From: Macrobrachium rosenbergii
Lineage: Eukaryota > Arthropoda > Malacostraca > Decapoda > Palaemonidae
DNA length: 64,000 bases
NCBI RefSeq assembly: GCF_040412425.1
Contig: NC_089753.1
Coordinates: forward strand, 37,002,413-37,066,412
Direction: 5' to 3'
Shown: in pieces, positions 37,205-47,843 of the stretch
How the letters are laid out: each line of letters begins with the position of its first letter
Position numbering within the stretch: the first letter of the stretch is position 1
Made by a program: the position numbers and the translations under genes
Notes under the pieces: model-generated
Databases searched by the model: none
Seen by the model: only the letters and a program-made list of their open reading frames with translations
Told to the model about the DNA's origin: nothing

Positions 37205-39683
37205 GGTATTGGGATGATTTTTGAAAATTTGCTTTTTTTAGCATCAGATTTAAACTCATATGCCATTACTGTATATAAATCAGATTTTTTAACATGGTGT
37301 AGATATATTAAAATGAATTGAAAGCTATTTGTTCTCACAAAGAAACATGAATATAGAATTCAGCTTTAAGATCAAGTTGATTTTATATAATACATTTAAG
37401 AATGTACAGGCAGGTGTTCTTGATGTACAGAATGTAATTGAGGGTGTGTTTAAGGGAATAACTGTTCATGCCCAAAAGATATTGTGCTATACAAATTGTT
37501 CTAGTTTAGCTGTTTTAAGTTTGTAAAATTTGTATGTATACTCTTATATTTCTATAAAAACCATAAGCTTTGGGAACTGCACTTATTTTTAATTAGTGAT
37601 ATGTTAAAATTCGGTCAGATTCATGGCTTATCAGTAGACTTTGTAACCTTGACAGATTGTATGATAAACCAAATCAAGGCCCCAACATGTGTATGTTACC
37701 TGACTGTCATTTCTTTTCTAGAAAACAAGTAAGTGATGATCATAAGTAAAATTTCCAAGTTTACCAGCTCCAGGTTGAAAATCCAAGGAGACTCTGTTAG
37801 TTGGATGCTTGAATAAGAATCACATGAAAGTTGGGAAAGAATTGATTGTATTCCTTTAAGAGCTGAATTATAATATGTTGGCCCCCATATACTATTTTTC
37901 CCTTTAGTCCCTCATCAAGAAACCATTGTTATTTTATGAGCGAAGACCAATGGTATGGGCAACCTAATTTTGTTAGTAAATTATGGAACTTACTTGGCTG
38001 CTTTAGGATGGCTTTGTACACTAGGTCCATCATCAGAAGGAAGCCCATTTTGTTCAGTATCACTTTCATTGCTTCTGGAATAGGCTAAGCCTTCTAGGAA
38101 GGGGCTCTTTTTCCTTATAGTGTCCAGTGATTATTTGGATAATCTTTTAATTGAGGATTTCTCATTGACAACAGAGTATGATCCACAGGGCTGCTTTCTT
38201 GAGGCCACTTAACCTTTTGGTTTTGCCCTTTTTCCAGATTATGAAACTTTGTCATTTTAGTCTTATCTGCTTAGTTGTACTGTACACATATTGGGAAAGT
38301 CCTCAAGTCTTTGCAGGTCGATAAGTTCATGACACCTAAACCAGGTCCTTAGTCTCTTTACAGGATTGAAAATTGTTCCAGGGTTCTGGATTAAGTAAGT
38401 GATGTACTGTATGCAAGTAATAACAGTTTTGTAATGCCAGTATATTGTATGCTTGGTTCAGCATTTGAATTCTCTGATCACGATATCATATTACAGTACA
38501 ATATCTCTTTCATAGTGTATTGAGACTGGTGATTTTCCAGGATTTCTTACTGTGGGTATGTCCTCTAATGTATGCAGCCAGATTACAATGTAGTATTTCA
38601 GCTATGCAGTCATTTGTGATTGTTAACTTAGAGTAGTCAGTAAACCCAATTGGAAGGAAAAACCATTCTGAGATTAAGCAGGAATTACAGGGCAACCCAC
38701 TTTCTTTCCCATTGCTCATTTTAAGGAAGCCTTTTATACCCAACTCCAGCTTTGTATGTTCCAGACAGTCGAGTTTGTGAATAAGTTTCACTCACCTCCA
38801 CTTACTAACTGAACACATCTACATTATTTGTTAGGAGGACTCTCCCTAGATCATTCTAATGAGTGCTCTCTTCTGCACAGATAATTTACTTTAAAAACAC
38901 GTATGATTGGTTAGCGTTTCATTTTAAGCCTCACAGTTGTTTTCAGTTGTGATACCTTTGATCTTATATAAGAAGGAACTAATTTACTGCCAAAGGATGG
39001 AAACTATATGTTACCATTTATTTTTTCAGGTTCAGTTTGGAACCCTCTCATCCCTACCACTTTGTTGGAAATTTTATTATAGTCCTGTCAAATTAAACAC
39101 GGGAAGTCCTTGGTTATTCCCCTAACCAATAGTTCTTGTCAGTTGAAAAAGAGGAAGGCCTTGGTTATTGTCTGTCCCATAGGTTTTTCTTCCTTATTCC
39201 TTTATTGTAGTTAGTCTGTATTTTCTTATAACTTACTTGGCTTGGTATCTGGCTAGGTATCTTGGATTAGAATTTGCAGCTTGGGTGAGGAATAAGTTAC
39301 GATATCTGCAGTGCTATGCACTTTGCATTTATTCCAGATGAATACACTTTGGAGATATTTTTCATTGGTGACGTATAGTTTGTTAAGTAAATTACTCCCA
39401 CACACAATCTGAGCTTAGTTTTCTTTCCCCTAGCATCTACTTGCTATTATTTCAAGGAATGGTCTTTATCTGTGCACTGGTATAGTAACTTCGTTAACTC
39501 AATTAATCAAACCAGTACTGTACCCTCTGCTTATTATCCACATTTGTTGTGTACAGTGTACTATGTATATACATTTCAGCTATTTATTTAAAAGTTGAAC
39601 AGAAATGGTAATAATACAAATTTTCTCCTTCAAGAAATTATAAGTTTTGAAAGGTAATTACAATATATGACTCAATCCTTGTT
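37205..39683. other. Non-coding interval before DIRS-1
   Basis: No coding signal. ORFs here are short and compositionally biased. Nothing recognised with confidence. Confidence 0.4.
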
Positions 39684-39984
39684 TTTCTGAGTCCAGTCCC
39701 GTGTCAGCCGGTGAAATTCCATTACAGCACGAATTTCTAGGTATAACCTTGCTAGATATACCAGAGAAAAAGAGCTTTCAGGAAAGCTGGGGTTACTACC
39801 CCCAGTCGAGCGTCTTCTTGGAAGGCGTCGGTATAAGAAGGGGTGAGTGAATTACCACTACCACGGAAACCTACTCGAAAGATCGCTCCTTATCAAAATC
39901 CCCGGAACAGAGCGGTGAGCCGTTACAGCCCCCACACCAAACACCCGCCAGGACGGCGACACCAGCGCCACCTACCTCATTCCA
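39684..39984. repeat. DIRS-1 left inverted terminal repeat
   Basis: Begins TTTCTGAGTCCAGTCCCG and ends CCTACCTCATTCCA. Its reverse complement is found at 47519-47810 and again at 1675-1984. The outermost 20 bases differ from the right end, as expected for DIRS ends that are each complemented separately in the internal region. Confidence 0.9.
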
Positions 39985-41711
39985 TTTTCTAGCACGTGAA
40001 TCTTCGGATTGTTTTGTGTGTGCTCTCCATTATTTGGATTTTCTACTGCTTCAACGATGGCATCGAGCAGCTTTACTATTTCCAAGTTAAGTACCATCTT
40101 CTTGTGGGGTTTTGTTCTATTTTTTGGCTGTTATAGTCTCGTATTTTCATAAATATCGAGATCTTATTGTGTCGCCACGGCGTCCCCAGCCAGCCATGTC
40201 GACCGCGAGGCGTCTCCTTCTGTTATTTTCAGTTGGAGTCGTCTCCTCGTCGTTATAGATTATTCCCCCTTTGGTTCCCTTCCTGGTGGTTCCTTGCGGT
40301 GGCTCCCCAGCGTATGAATTACGATCATTGGCCTACTGGCCTTGGTGGGAGTGATGCCCCGTCCAGGTACCCCACCCCAGGCTGGGTTCCTTTTGTTTTG
40401 GTCTTACTAGGCTAATTAATTTTATTGAAGATGGTGCTCTCTTGTAGTTTTATTTTTATTTGTTTTGTTCAGTGGTTTACCTCGGTGTTGGCGGCAGCCT
40501 CAGATCTAACCGCTTCCCCGTGGTAGGCTACGCTCTCTGTTGAGCACATTTTAGTTTTTAGTTTTTATGAGTGTTGGTTATGTTTTGGAGTAGGCTAGCT
40601 TCCTTCCCTTGGCCCTGGGTGAGGAGTTCAGGTTGAGGGAATTTTGTTGCTGTTTTCCTCCGGGATCGTTTTTCGGTGGGCAGAGTGAGCCCCTGGGTTC
40701 TCTTCCTCCAATTGGGGGGAATCGAGCTCCTTGGATGTGTTTCCTCTAGGCTAGTCGCCCCCTTGCCTGCCATTTTCGATCCCGGCTGGTTCTCGGCTCA
40801 AATTTCTCTCCCAGTTTCTTCCTCGGTCCCTTTTACTCTTCTCGTCCTAGCCTATACTTAGGTTAGGTCCATATTAGGCGTCGCCTAACTAGGAGTCGGG
40901 CTTCGGGTTGGTTGCTTCCAGTCATTTCGCCCCTCTAAGATTCATGGTCTGGGAGGTACGATGCAGTTGAGCGGGTGAGCTTCTCCCCGTCTCCTGTTCC
41001 CTTCTGGTGGCCTACTCCTTACCTCCCCCCCCCCCTCCTCCTTTCCAGCCTTGTTTTGCTCGTGCGGGTGACGCTAGATGGCGTTTTCTCCGAGTTCCGG
41101 GACTTCTTTTGTTGGTTGAGGGATTCGCTCCCTCCCATATTGTCCCTAGCATCGCTGTATTGGAGTTGGTGGTTTGTTTACTCGAATGCGTTTCGAGTCA
41201 CTGTTCACTCTCCGTCGGTTTACGTTGATACGGTATATATTAATTGCTTCACCCTATGTTATGAACATATGAGCAGTTACCCATCTCGTTCTCCGGCGGG
41301 GAGTAAGGGTGGAAGGTTTTTTCATTATAGGGGAACGGATCCCTCCGTCCTCTTGTGTTCTTACCATCACTTATTACTGTTTTTATTTATAATTTTTGGA
41401 TAAGTCAGTTATCTACAGGAGTACTCTCCTTTATTCATTATATATAAATAGTGAGTCCGGCCTATACCAGGGGTCTCCGCCGTTATTTTACTGGCAACCC
41501 TTATGGTTAGTTCCTGGTCTCTCTCCCATTCATTCCCCGGAGTACTCCGGGGTCTGAAATCCTACCGTCCTCTCTGAGTGATTTAGAGCTTATTGGCACA
41601 GTTTATGTTAGGGAGTTCTTCTCCGCCGGAGTATTCGGTTGCAGTTGAATTTCCGCCCTTGCCAGCTTTATTTTGCTTAGGTGGGAGGTTCATGTACTTT
41701 TCTTCTTACAG
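39985..41711 (+). other. DIRS-1 leader, untranslated
   Basis: About 1.7 kb between the terminal repeat and gag. It matches the minus strand of 1-1675 along its whole length. ORFs here (for example 40975-41403) are not conserved in frame between the two copies. It ends with a strong acceptor-like TTTCTTCTTACAG at 41699-41711, so a leader intron is possible. Confidence 0.6.
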
Positions 41712-44008
41712 ACTGTTCGCTGTGAGGAGCCGGGGTGCACCGCCTCTCTCCAACAACCCTACGGTCACGTAGTTTGTCGGACCCACGCTGGTTGTGCGGT
41801 CCGCCTTGATGACCTGATTGTGTGGCACCCTGATGGTTGTGAGATCTGTTTTGCTCTCTGTACAACTGTCCAGGACGAGTTGGTAAGTGACAGTCTCTAC
41901 ATCATTCTCATATTGTATATTATACATTGCTATGAGGCTCCCGGAATGGTTTTCGTCCTTAGCTAATTGTTGGTTTTTTACAGGCGGACGAAAATTCCAA
42001 GAAGTCTGCCTTGGAATCCCTCCGGGCCTGGGTGGCTGGGTTTGGAAGAAACGTTCCGTCGGGGAAGCCCTACGTCCTCGACGCTAGGTTGAGGGACTTA
42101 CTCTACCCCGGCGCACGGGTGGCGGCCGCAGTGCCTGAGGATCTGGCCACCCCCATCATCCAGCAGATCCGGGATGAGACCCAGCCACCCCAAGCGGATG
42201 TACTCTACGCGGAGGTTTCGGAGGACGTCGCCGCTATTAATCTCGACCTGGAACCGATGAATGTAGAGCAGGACCAGGTGGTAAGTGGTGAGGTAGGTGA
42301 GGTTGTTGGGGCGGGCCCCCCATTATTTGACTCCCCTGCTTCATCTGTCTCTTCATTTTCAGGTTTTGTGAAGTCTTCCTCCTTGGGTGATAGAGCTCCA
42401 TCTGCTATCCCCAAGTTGAAGTTGAAGACTTCATGGAAGGCGAAGGGCTTCAAGTCCTCGTCTTCCAAGAAGGCACTGCCCTTCCCCGTCGAAGGCTAAG
42501 GTCTCAGGACCTGTAGCCTCCGGGAGCAAGTCTGGTTCCTCCAGCAAAGGCGCGAGTAAGAGGGCTGCAAAACCTAGCCCTCCTCGCCAACCTGCTTTCG
42601 ATGCAGAGGCCTTTGCCAACCAATTGTATAAGCGTTTTACGGAGGACCTGGACTCGAGATTTAGCAAAATCTCAGAGAAGCTTGCCAGTCATGATAATAT
42701 ACTGGCGGGAATGGCTCATCCACCCCCAGCCGAACCACAGTATGTTATCCCCGACACTGCGGACCTCCCGCCGTTTGATGTCGGTAACCCTTGGCGGTTC
42801 GCTCTCCGGGCCATCCAACATGATGGCAAGCTAACTCTTGATGGTCTTGGCACGAGACGGTTGGAGGAACTGGAGTTCTTCCCCCCCGATCTCCTGCCCC
42901 CTTATCCAGGCTTCGTGAGGCTCACGGAGGAAGCCTGGATTCGGTCGGACAAGGTTCCTAGGGAGACTGTCATCGTCCCTAGGGACCAAGCTCAGTCGGC
43001 TCTCCTGCGCACTCTGACGGAGTGGCAGGCAGATAACACGAAGTTGACTCCTTTCAAGGGGAACTTCACCATGTTCGCCCTGGGAGACAACCTTCCCACT
43101 CCTTGCTTGGACAAAGTCGCTCTGGCTACGGCCCGAGCGTGCTTTGAGGGTATTCGGTACCTCAGCTGAGGGAGACAGACCCTACTTCCTGGTATTCCCA
43201 GGAAGTAATGAGTTCTGGACAGACGCCCGTCCACTTTCACGGTCGGGAAGCTGGACCCTCTCTGCGCTCCACGCATTTAGCGAGCAGCTCCCAAGCTGCC
43301 GGAAACTCTTTGAAAGCGGAGTTTGATGCTCGGGTTAAGTTAGCCCGGTCGTTGAACTCCGTATGCCTCACTGAAGCCACGGCCGTCTCCTGCTCGGACG
43401 AGCCCTTCTTTCAGGTCTTGGCTAAGTCCTTGCTGGCAGGCTTCCAGTCTGACTTATCTGAGTTTATTTTGGCCAGACTGGAATGTAGGAAGTTCATCTT
43501 CGCCGATGCAACTATCCGTCACGAGCCTAACAAGCTCGTGAAAAGCTCGATTTGGGGACCTAACCTCTTCCCTGAAGAGGAGGTCACAAGTGTTATGGCT
43601 GAGGCTACACGGGCCAACCAAAGTCTTCGTTCTCGCTGGGGTATTTCAGCTTACAAACGTAAGACCCCAGAATCGGCCGGCCCCCAATCGAGAGGAGGTA
43701 AGCGTTTCAGGAGGCATAAGAGGACTCACCACCAGGCGGTAGTCCAAGCCGTCCCGGTCTCGGCAGTGGCACAGCCTTCCACTTCTAAGGCCCACCCTCA
43801 ACAGTACGTGCTGGTCCAACCAGCTGCACCCTCATATGTGGCCTCACCGGCATATAACCCCACATATGAAGGCCGTGGTTATTTTCACGGCCTTAATAGG
43901 GTTGCAAGGGGAGGAAGAGGTAAACCCCCTCATAGAGGAAAACCCAATACCACCCCAAGAGGAAGACCTGGACGTGGTAGGGGGAATAAACCCGCCCCCT
44001 CCCACTGA
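41712..44008 (+). CDS. DIRS-1 gag (capsid-like) with one intron and frameshifts
   Basis: The protein begins TVRCEEPGC with a Cys/His cluster (GCTASL, YGHVVCRTHAGC, WHPDGCEICFALC) that should bind zinc. The frame then crosses an intron (41883-41983) into ADENSKKSALESLRAW. A charged region follows, then PPFDVGNPWRFA and FARACFEG-type helical sequence, and a Gly/Arg-rich basic tail (GRGYFHGLNRVARGGRGKPP, GRPGRGRGN) likely to bind nucleic acid. The frame must shift by one base near 42480 and again near 43155, so this copy would not make full-length Gag. Its C-terminus overlaps the start of pol. Role: packaging of the retroelement RNA. The family is recognised by position and the basic tail. Confidence 0.7.
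41883..41983 (+). other. Intron within DIRS-1 gag (101 bp)
   Basis: Donor GAGTTG/GTAAGT and acceptor TTTTTTACAG/GCGG. Removal joins frame QDEL to ADENSKKS without a break, while reading through gives stops. The intron is short, AT-rich and has canonical borders. Confidence 0.65.
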
Positions 44009-45830
44009 GAGAACACAGGTAGGCGGTCGCCTGTTTTGGTTCAGGGACCAATGGACCTTCAGCCCTTGGGCACACAGCATTGTGTCCAAAGGCCTAGGAT
44101 GGAGCTGGATCAAAAACCCTCCTCCTCTAACCAGGTTTTACCAGCCACCCACTGCAGTCCTAAAGGATTATGTGACAGAATTGCTCAACAAACGAGCAAT
44201 AAAGAAAGTAAGGCACCTAAAGTTTCAAGGCAGGTTATTCACTGTTCCCAAAAAAGACTCCGATCAACAAAGAGTGATCCTGGATCTATCGCGTCTAAAT
44301 CGCTACATAAAATGCGACAAATTTCGCATGCTTACGGTAGCTCAGGTACGGACTCTACTTCCGCGTGGAGCCGTCACCACCTCTATCGATCTTTCAGACG
44401 CTTACTATCACGTCCCGGTTGCGCGGAACTTCTCTCAGTTCCTCGGTTTCAGACTCGGGAATCAGGCCTACTCCTTCAGGGTCATGCCCTTCGGTCTGAA
44501 CATCGCGCCCAGGATATTCACAAAGCTGGCGGACACGGTAGTACAGCAACTCCGGTCTCAAGGGATATCCCTAGCAGCATATTTGGACGACTGGATTATT
44601 TGGGCACCAACAGTTCCGGAGTGTCAAAAAGCCACGTCCATAGTCATCAGTTTCCTGGAGTCGCTGGGTTTCCAACTGAACAGAGAAAAGTCCCGCCTGA
44701 CTCCGGACTTCCGGTTTCAGTGGTTGGGTCTCAACTGGGATCTGTCATCTCACACGCTGTCCCTTCCGCCTCCCAAGAGGAAAGAGATAGCATCTCTCAC
44801 CAGGAGATTTCTCAAAAATCCATCAGCATCCCGCCGGTCCCAAGAAAGGGTCCTTGGCTCTCTTCAGTTTGCCTCAGTGACAAACCTGCTGTTAAAAGCG
44901 AAGTTAAAAGACATAAACAGAGTGTGGCGGAGTCGAGCCAATGTCAAGCTCAGAGACAAGGTCTCCTCTATCCCTCAAATCTTAAAGACAAGGTTGCGGC
45001 CGTGGGCCTCGGTCAAAGGCTTGTCCAACACAGTTCCGCTTCAATTTCCCCCTCCGGCACTAGTAGTTCACACAGACGCTTCCTTAGCGGCTGGGGGATA
45101 TTCTCCAAAACAAAAGTACAAGGAACGTGGTCCACAATGTTTCAGCAGTTCCATATAAACACCCTGGAAGCTATGGCGGTATTTCTAACTCTGAAGAAAA
45201 TCCGCCCCCAACCGGATTCATATCAGGTTGGTATTGGACAGCGCAGTGGTAGTTCATTGCATCAACAGGGGCGGCTCCAAATCAGGCCGAGTAAACCAAG
45301 TAATGGTTGCTATCTTCTCCCTAGCGAACAAGCACGGCTGGCACCTGTCAGCCACCCACCTAGCGGGGTGCGGGAACGTGGTGGCGGATTCCCTGTCCAG
45401 GAATGCTCCGTTGGAGACGGAGTGGTCTCTGGACGTGGAATCTTTCAAGTGGATTTGCCCGGGTTCCGGGCCTCCAAGTGGATCTGTTCGCAACGGAGAG
45501 CAACTTCAAGCTCCCTGTTATGTGGCCCCCAACCTGGACCCTCAGGCGTTCGCCATAGACGCAATGACAGTAGATTGGAACAGTTGGGAGAAGATTTATC
45601 TTTTCCCCAATAAACTTACTGCTGAAAGTTTTACACAAACTCAGGACATTCAAAGGTCAATTAGCCCTAGTAGCTCCCTATTGGCCGAAGAGCAATTGGT
45701 TCCCTCTTCTTCAGGAACTGGGACTACGGAGTCTTGGATCCCCAAGCCCATTCTGACTCAGACAGTACAAACCAAGACTGTGTCAGCTTCCTCAAGAATT
45801 CAGAATGCCCTAGTTTTATGGACTTTGTAA
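43836..45830 (+). CDS. DIRS-1 pol: reverse transcriptase and RNase H
   Basis: One frame, overlapping the 3' end of gag by about 170 bp. It reads VGGRLFWFRDQW (the conserved pol start), FYQPPTAVLKDYV, FTVPKKDSDQQRVILDLS, motif A SIDLSDAYYHVPVA (44385), MPFGLNIAPRIFTKL, the catalytic YLDDW (44579) and WLGLNWD. RNase H follows: VVHTDASLA (45064), NTLEAMAVFLTLK, VLDSAVVVHCINRGG, LSATHLAGCGNVVADSLSR. One base is missing near 45090 and one extra near 45226; together they restore the frame, leaving a 45-codon out-of-frame patch inside RNase H. Product: RNA-templated DNA synthesis and RNA removal. The DSLSR end is typical of DIRS/Gypsy RNase H. Confidence 0.88.
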
Positions 45831-45860
45831 AGTTCGCAGCTCAAAAGGAGCGAACATTGA

Positions 45861-46790
45861 CCCCGTCAACACTCTGTTTTAGAATCAGATAAAAGAGATT
45901 CTACTATTAGACAGTATGACTCAGCAGTCAAAAAATTAGCCTCCTTTCTAAAAGCATCTGAAGCCAAAATCATGACAGCTAATTTAGGAGTTTCCTTCTT
46001 TAGATCATTGTTTGAGAAAGGCCTAGCTCCGGCCACTATTACCACAATCAAGTCAGCATTAAAGAAAGTATTTCTTTACGGCTTTAAAATCGACCTTACA
46101 GATTCCTACTTTTCATCTATCCCCAGAGCATGCGCTCGTCTGAGACCAGTATCACGCCCACAGTCGGTTACGTGGTTTCTCAATGACGTCCTTAAGTTAG
46201 CATCAGAGCTGGATAACTTTCATTGCTCTTATCAGGATCTGTTAAGGAAGACCTTATTTTTGATTAGCTTGGCTTCAGGTGCTAGAATCTCAGAGCTGTC
46301 GGCTCTCACTAGAGGTGATAATTATGTGAACTTCCTCCCGTCTGGAGAGGTCCTCCTTTCCCCTGATCCGAGATTTTTAGCTAAGAACGAAGACCCACAG
46401 GACAGGTGGTCCCCTTGGAAGGTGGTGCCCCTTCCTCAAGACCAGTCTTTATGTCCAGTTTATACACTTAAATCTTACCTTTCAAGAACTCCACAGAGTA
46501 AGTCAGGTCCTCTTTTTATCAGGGAGAAAGGTGGTACTCTTTCACTAAATGCTATAAGGCAACAAATTTTATATTTTATTAAACAGGCCAACCCGGATTC
46601 AGTCCCTAAGGTTCATGATATTCGAGCAGTTGCTACTTCCATTAATTACTTTCATAATATGGACTTTTCGGAGTTATCTAAATTTACGGGTTGGAAATCA
46701 CCTCTAGTGTTTAAACGCCACTATTTAAAAACGCTCGAAGCCCTGAAATTTTCTACAATAGCTGTGGGAAGTGTCATCTCCCCACCTTAA
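45861..46790 (+). CDS. DIRS-1 tyrosine recombinase
   Basis: Open from 45861 without a stop. The N-terminal helical part begins around RDSTIRQYDSAVKKLASFLK, as in SAM-like domains of tyrosine recombinases. Counting from the ATG at 45972 (272 residues), the catalytic set is complete: Arg105 in SGARISEL, His215 and Arg218 in KVHDIRAVATS, Trp241 in FTGWKSPLVF, nucleophile Tyr251 in RHYLK. It is the integrase of the element, joining circular cDNA at short T-rich cores without target duplication. It lies 30 bp after pol, in the same frame, separated by one stop (45828) and one more (45858). A shift near 45880 could add MDFVKFAAQKERTL from another frame. This ORF looks functional. Confidence 0.9.
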   Translation, partial: PRQHSVLESDKRDSTIRQYDSAVKKLASFLKASEAKIMTANLGVSFFRSLFEKGLAPATITTIKSALKKVFLYGFKIDLTDSYFSSIPRACARLRPVSRPQSVTWFLNDVLKLASELDNFHCSYQDLLRKTLFLISLASGARISELSALTRGDNYVNFLPSGEVLLSPDPRFLAKNEDPQDRWSPWKVVPLPQDQSLCPVYTLKSYLSRTPQSKSGPLFIREKGGTLSLNAIRQQILYFIKQANPDSVPKVHDIRAVATSINYFHNMDFSELSKFTGWKSPLVFKRHYLKTLEALKFSTIAVGSVISPP

Positions 46791-47362
46791 TTAATCATAT
46801 CCTTGTCCTTTCCTTTCCCCCCCGCCCGCCTGCCTCATTTACTTTTCTGCTTATTCTCCTGGTTGATTATACCTCACTGCCTGGCTCCTCATATAGTTGT
46901 TTCTTGTACCTGTTAATGGAAAAAGCGTAATCTGATATGCCATTATTGCTCCTTTGTGGGGTACTGGACAGTTTTTATTTGGCTCCATGTACCCCAGATA
47001 ATTGTATATATTAATGTTAATTGATTTTGTCTCTTACGTGTTTAGCCTAAGTTTACGTGTATAGTATTAAGGTTATATTTAGAGTTATTTTGTACACATT
47101 TCATGTTTCACCTTGCTTTAAGTAATTTTAAGGTTTTTGGGCTTTTTTTTTCTCCGGCGTGCCGGGGATCGGCCCTTGTTTCATAGTATTAAGTTTTTCA
47201 ATGTGCCTTAGATTTAATATAACTTAGTTTTAGAGTTCTTGCTACACGAAAGAGATTGCTTAATTAAAATTATTTTGGTAAAACTTTTGCCTTTTCTTCA
47301 GATTACCCTTTATTTCTTTTTCCTGGTTGTTGCAGCCTTGGCATGATTCTCTATCACGATTT
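46791..47362 (+). other. DIRS-1 3' untranslated part
   Basis: T-rich, non-coding stretch between the recombinase gene and the internal complementary region. Confidence 0.6.
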
Positions 47363-47450
47363 CACCGGCTGACACGGGACTGGACTCAGAAAAGGGATTT
47401 TGACAGAGGAAAAATCTATTTCTGAGGAAGGTCCCGTGTCACCCGGTGAC
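47363..47450. repeat. DIRS-1 internal complementary region
   Basis: 47363-47396 is the exact complement of the left outer end (39684-39717). 47394-47450 is the complement of the right outer end (47785-47843), joined head to tail through the shared T/A run. This fused arrangement is how DIRS elements template their full circular form. Confidence 0.9.
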
Positions 47451-47518
47451 CCTCCCTGTATCACCTAGTACTCTCCCCCTCCCTCTTGCACATGCCAAGT
47501 CTGGGGTTAGTGCTAGCA

Positions 47519-47843
47519 TGGAATGAGGTAGGTGGCGCTGGTGTCGCCGTCCTGGCGGGTGTTTGGTGTGGGGCTGTAACGGCTCACCGCTCTGTTCGGG
47601 ATTTTGATAAGGAGCGATCTTTCGAGTAGGTTTCCGTGGTAGTGGTAATTCACTCACCCCTTCTTATACCGACGCCTTCCAAGAAGACGCTCGACTGGGG
47701 TAGTAACCCCAGCTTTCCTGAAAGCTCTTTTTCTCTGGTATATCTAGCAAGGTTATACCTAGAAATTCGTGCTGTAATGGAATTTCACCGGGTGACACGG
47801 GACCTTCCTCAGAAATAGATTTTTCCTCTGTCAAAATCCCTTT
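47519..47843. repeat. DIRS-1 right inverted terminal repeat
   Basis: Reverse complement of the left repeat over about 290 bp, plus an extra outer segment (47812-47843, AGAAATAGATTTTTCCTCTG then TCAAAATCCC) found only here and in the internal complementary region. Confidence 0.9.

Larger units (their letters stand above)
39684..47843 (+). mobile_element. DIRS-like tyrosine-recombinase retrotransposon, near complete (~8.2 kb)
   Basis: Components in order: left inverted terminal repeat (39684-39984), long leader, gag (41712-44008), pol with RT and RNase H (43836-45830), tyrosine recombinase (45861-46790), non-coding 3' part, internal complementary region (47363-47450), right inverted repeat (47519-47843). 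There are no LTRs in direct orientation and no DDE integrase, which fits DIRS and excludes Gypsy and Copia. The two ends and the internal region all carry the same T-run core where circle joining would occur, and there is no obvious target duplication. It carries a few single-base frameshifts but all key motifs, so insertion is fairly recent. It lies in the intron between zinc-finger exons G and H. Confidence 0.93.

Noticed and set aside
36789..37217. 142-codon ORF overlapping exon G in another frame
   Set aside because: The zinc-finger frame over the same bases is clearly the coding one; this ORF is its shadow.
42281..42362. Second candidate intron in DIRS-1 gag (GTAAGT ... TTTTCAG)
   Set aside because: Its removal (82 bp) leads straight into TGA, while the unspliced sequence stays open, so it is probably not used.
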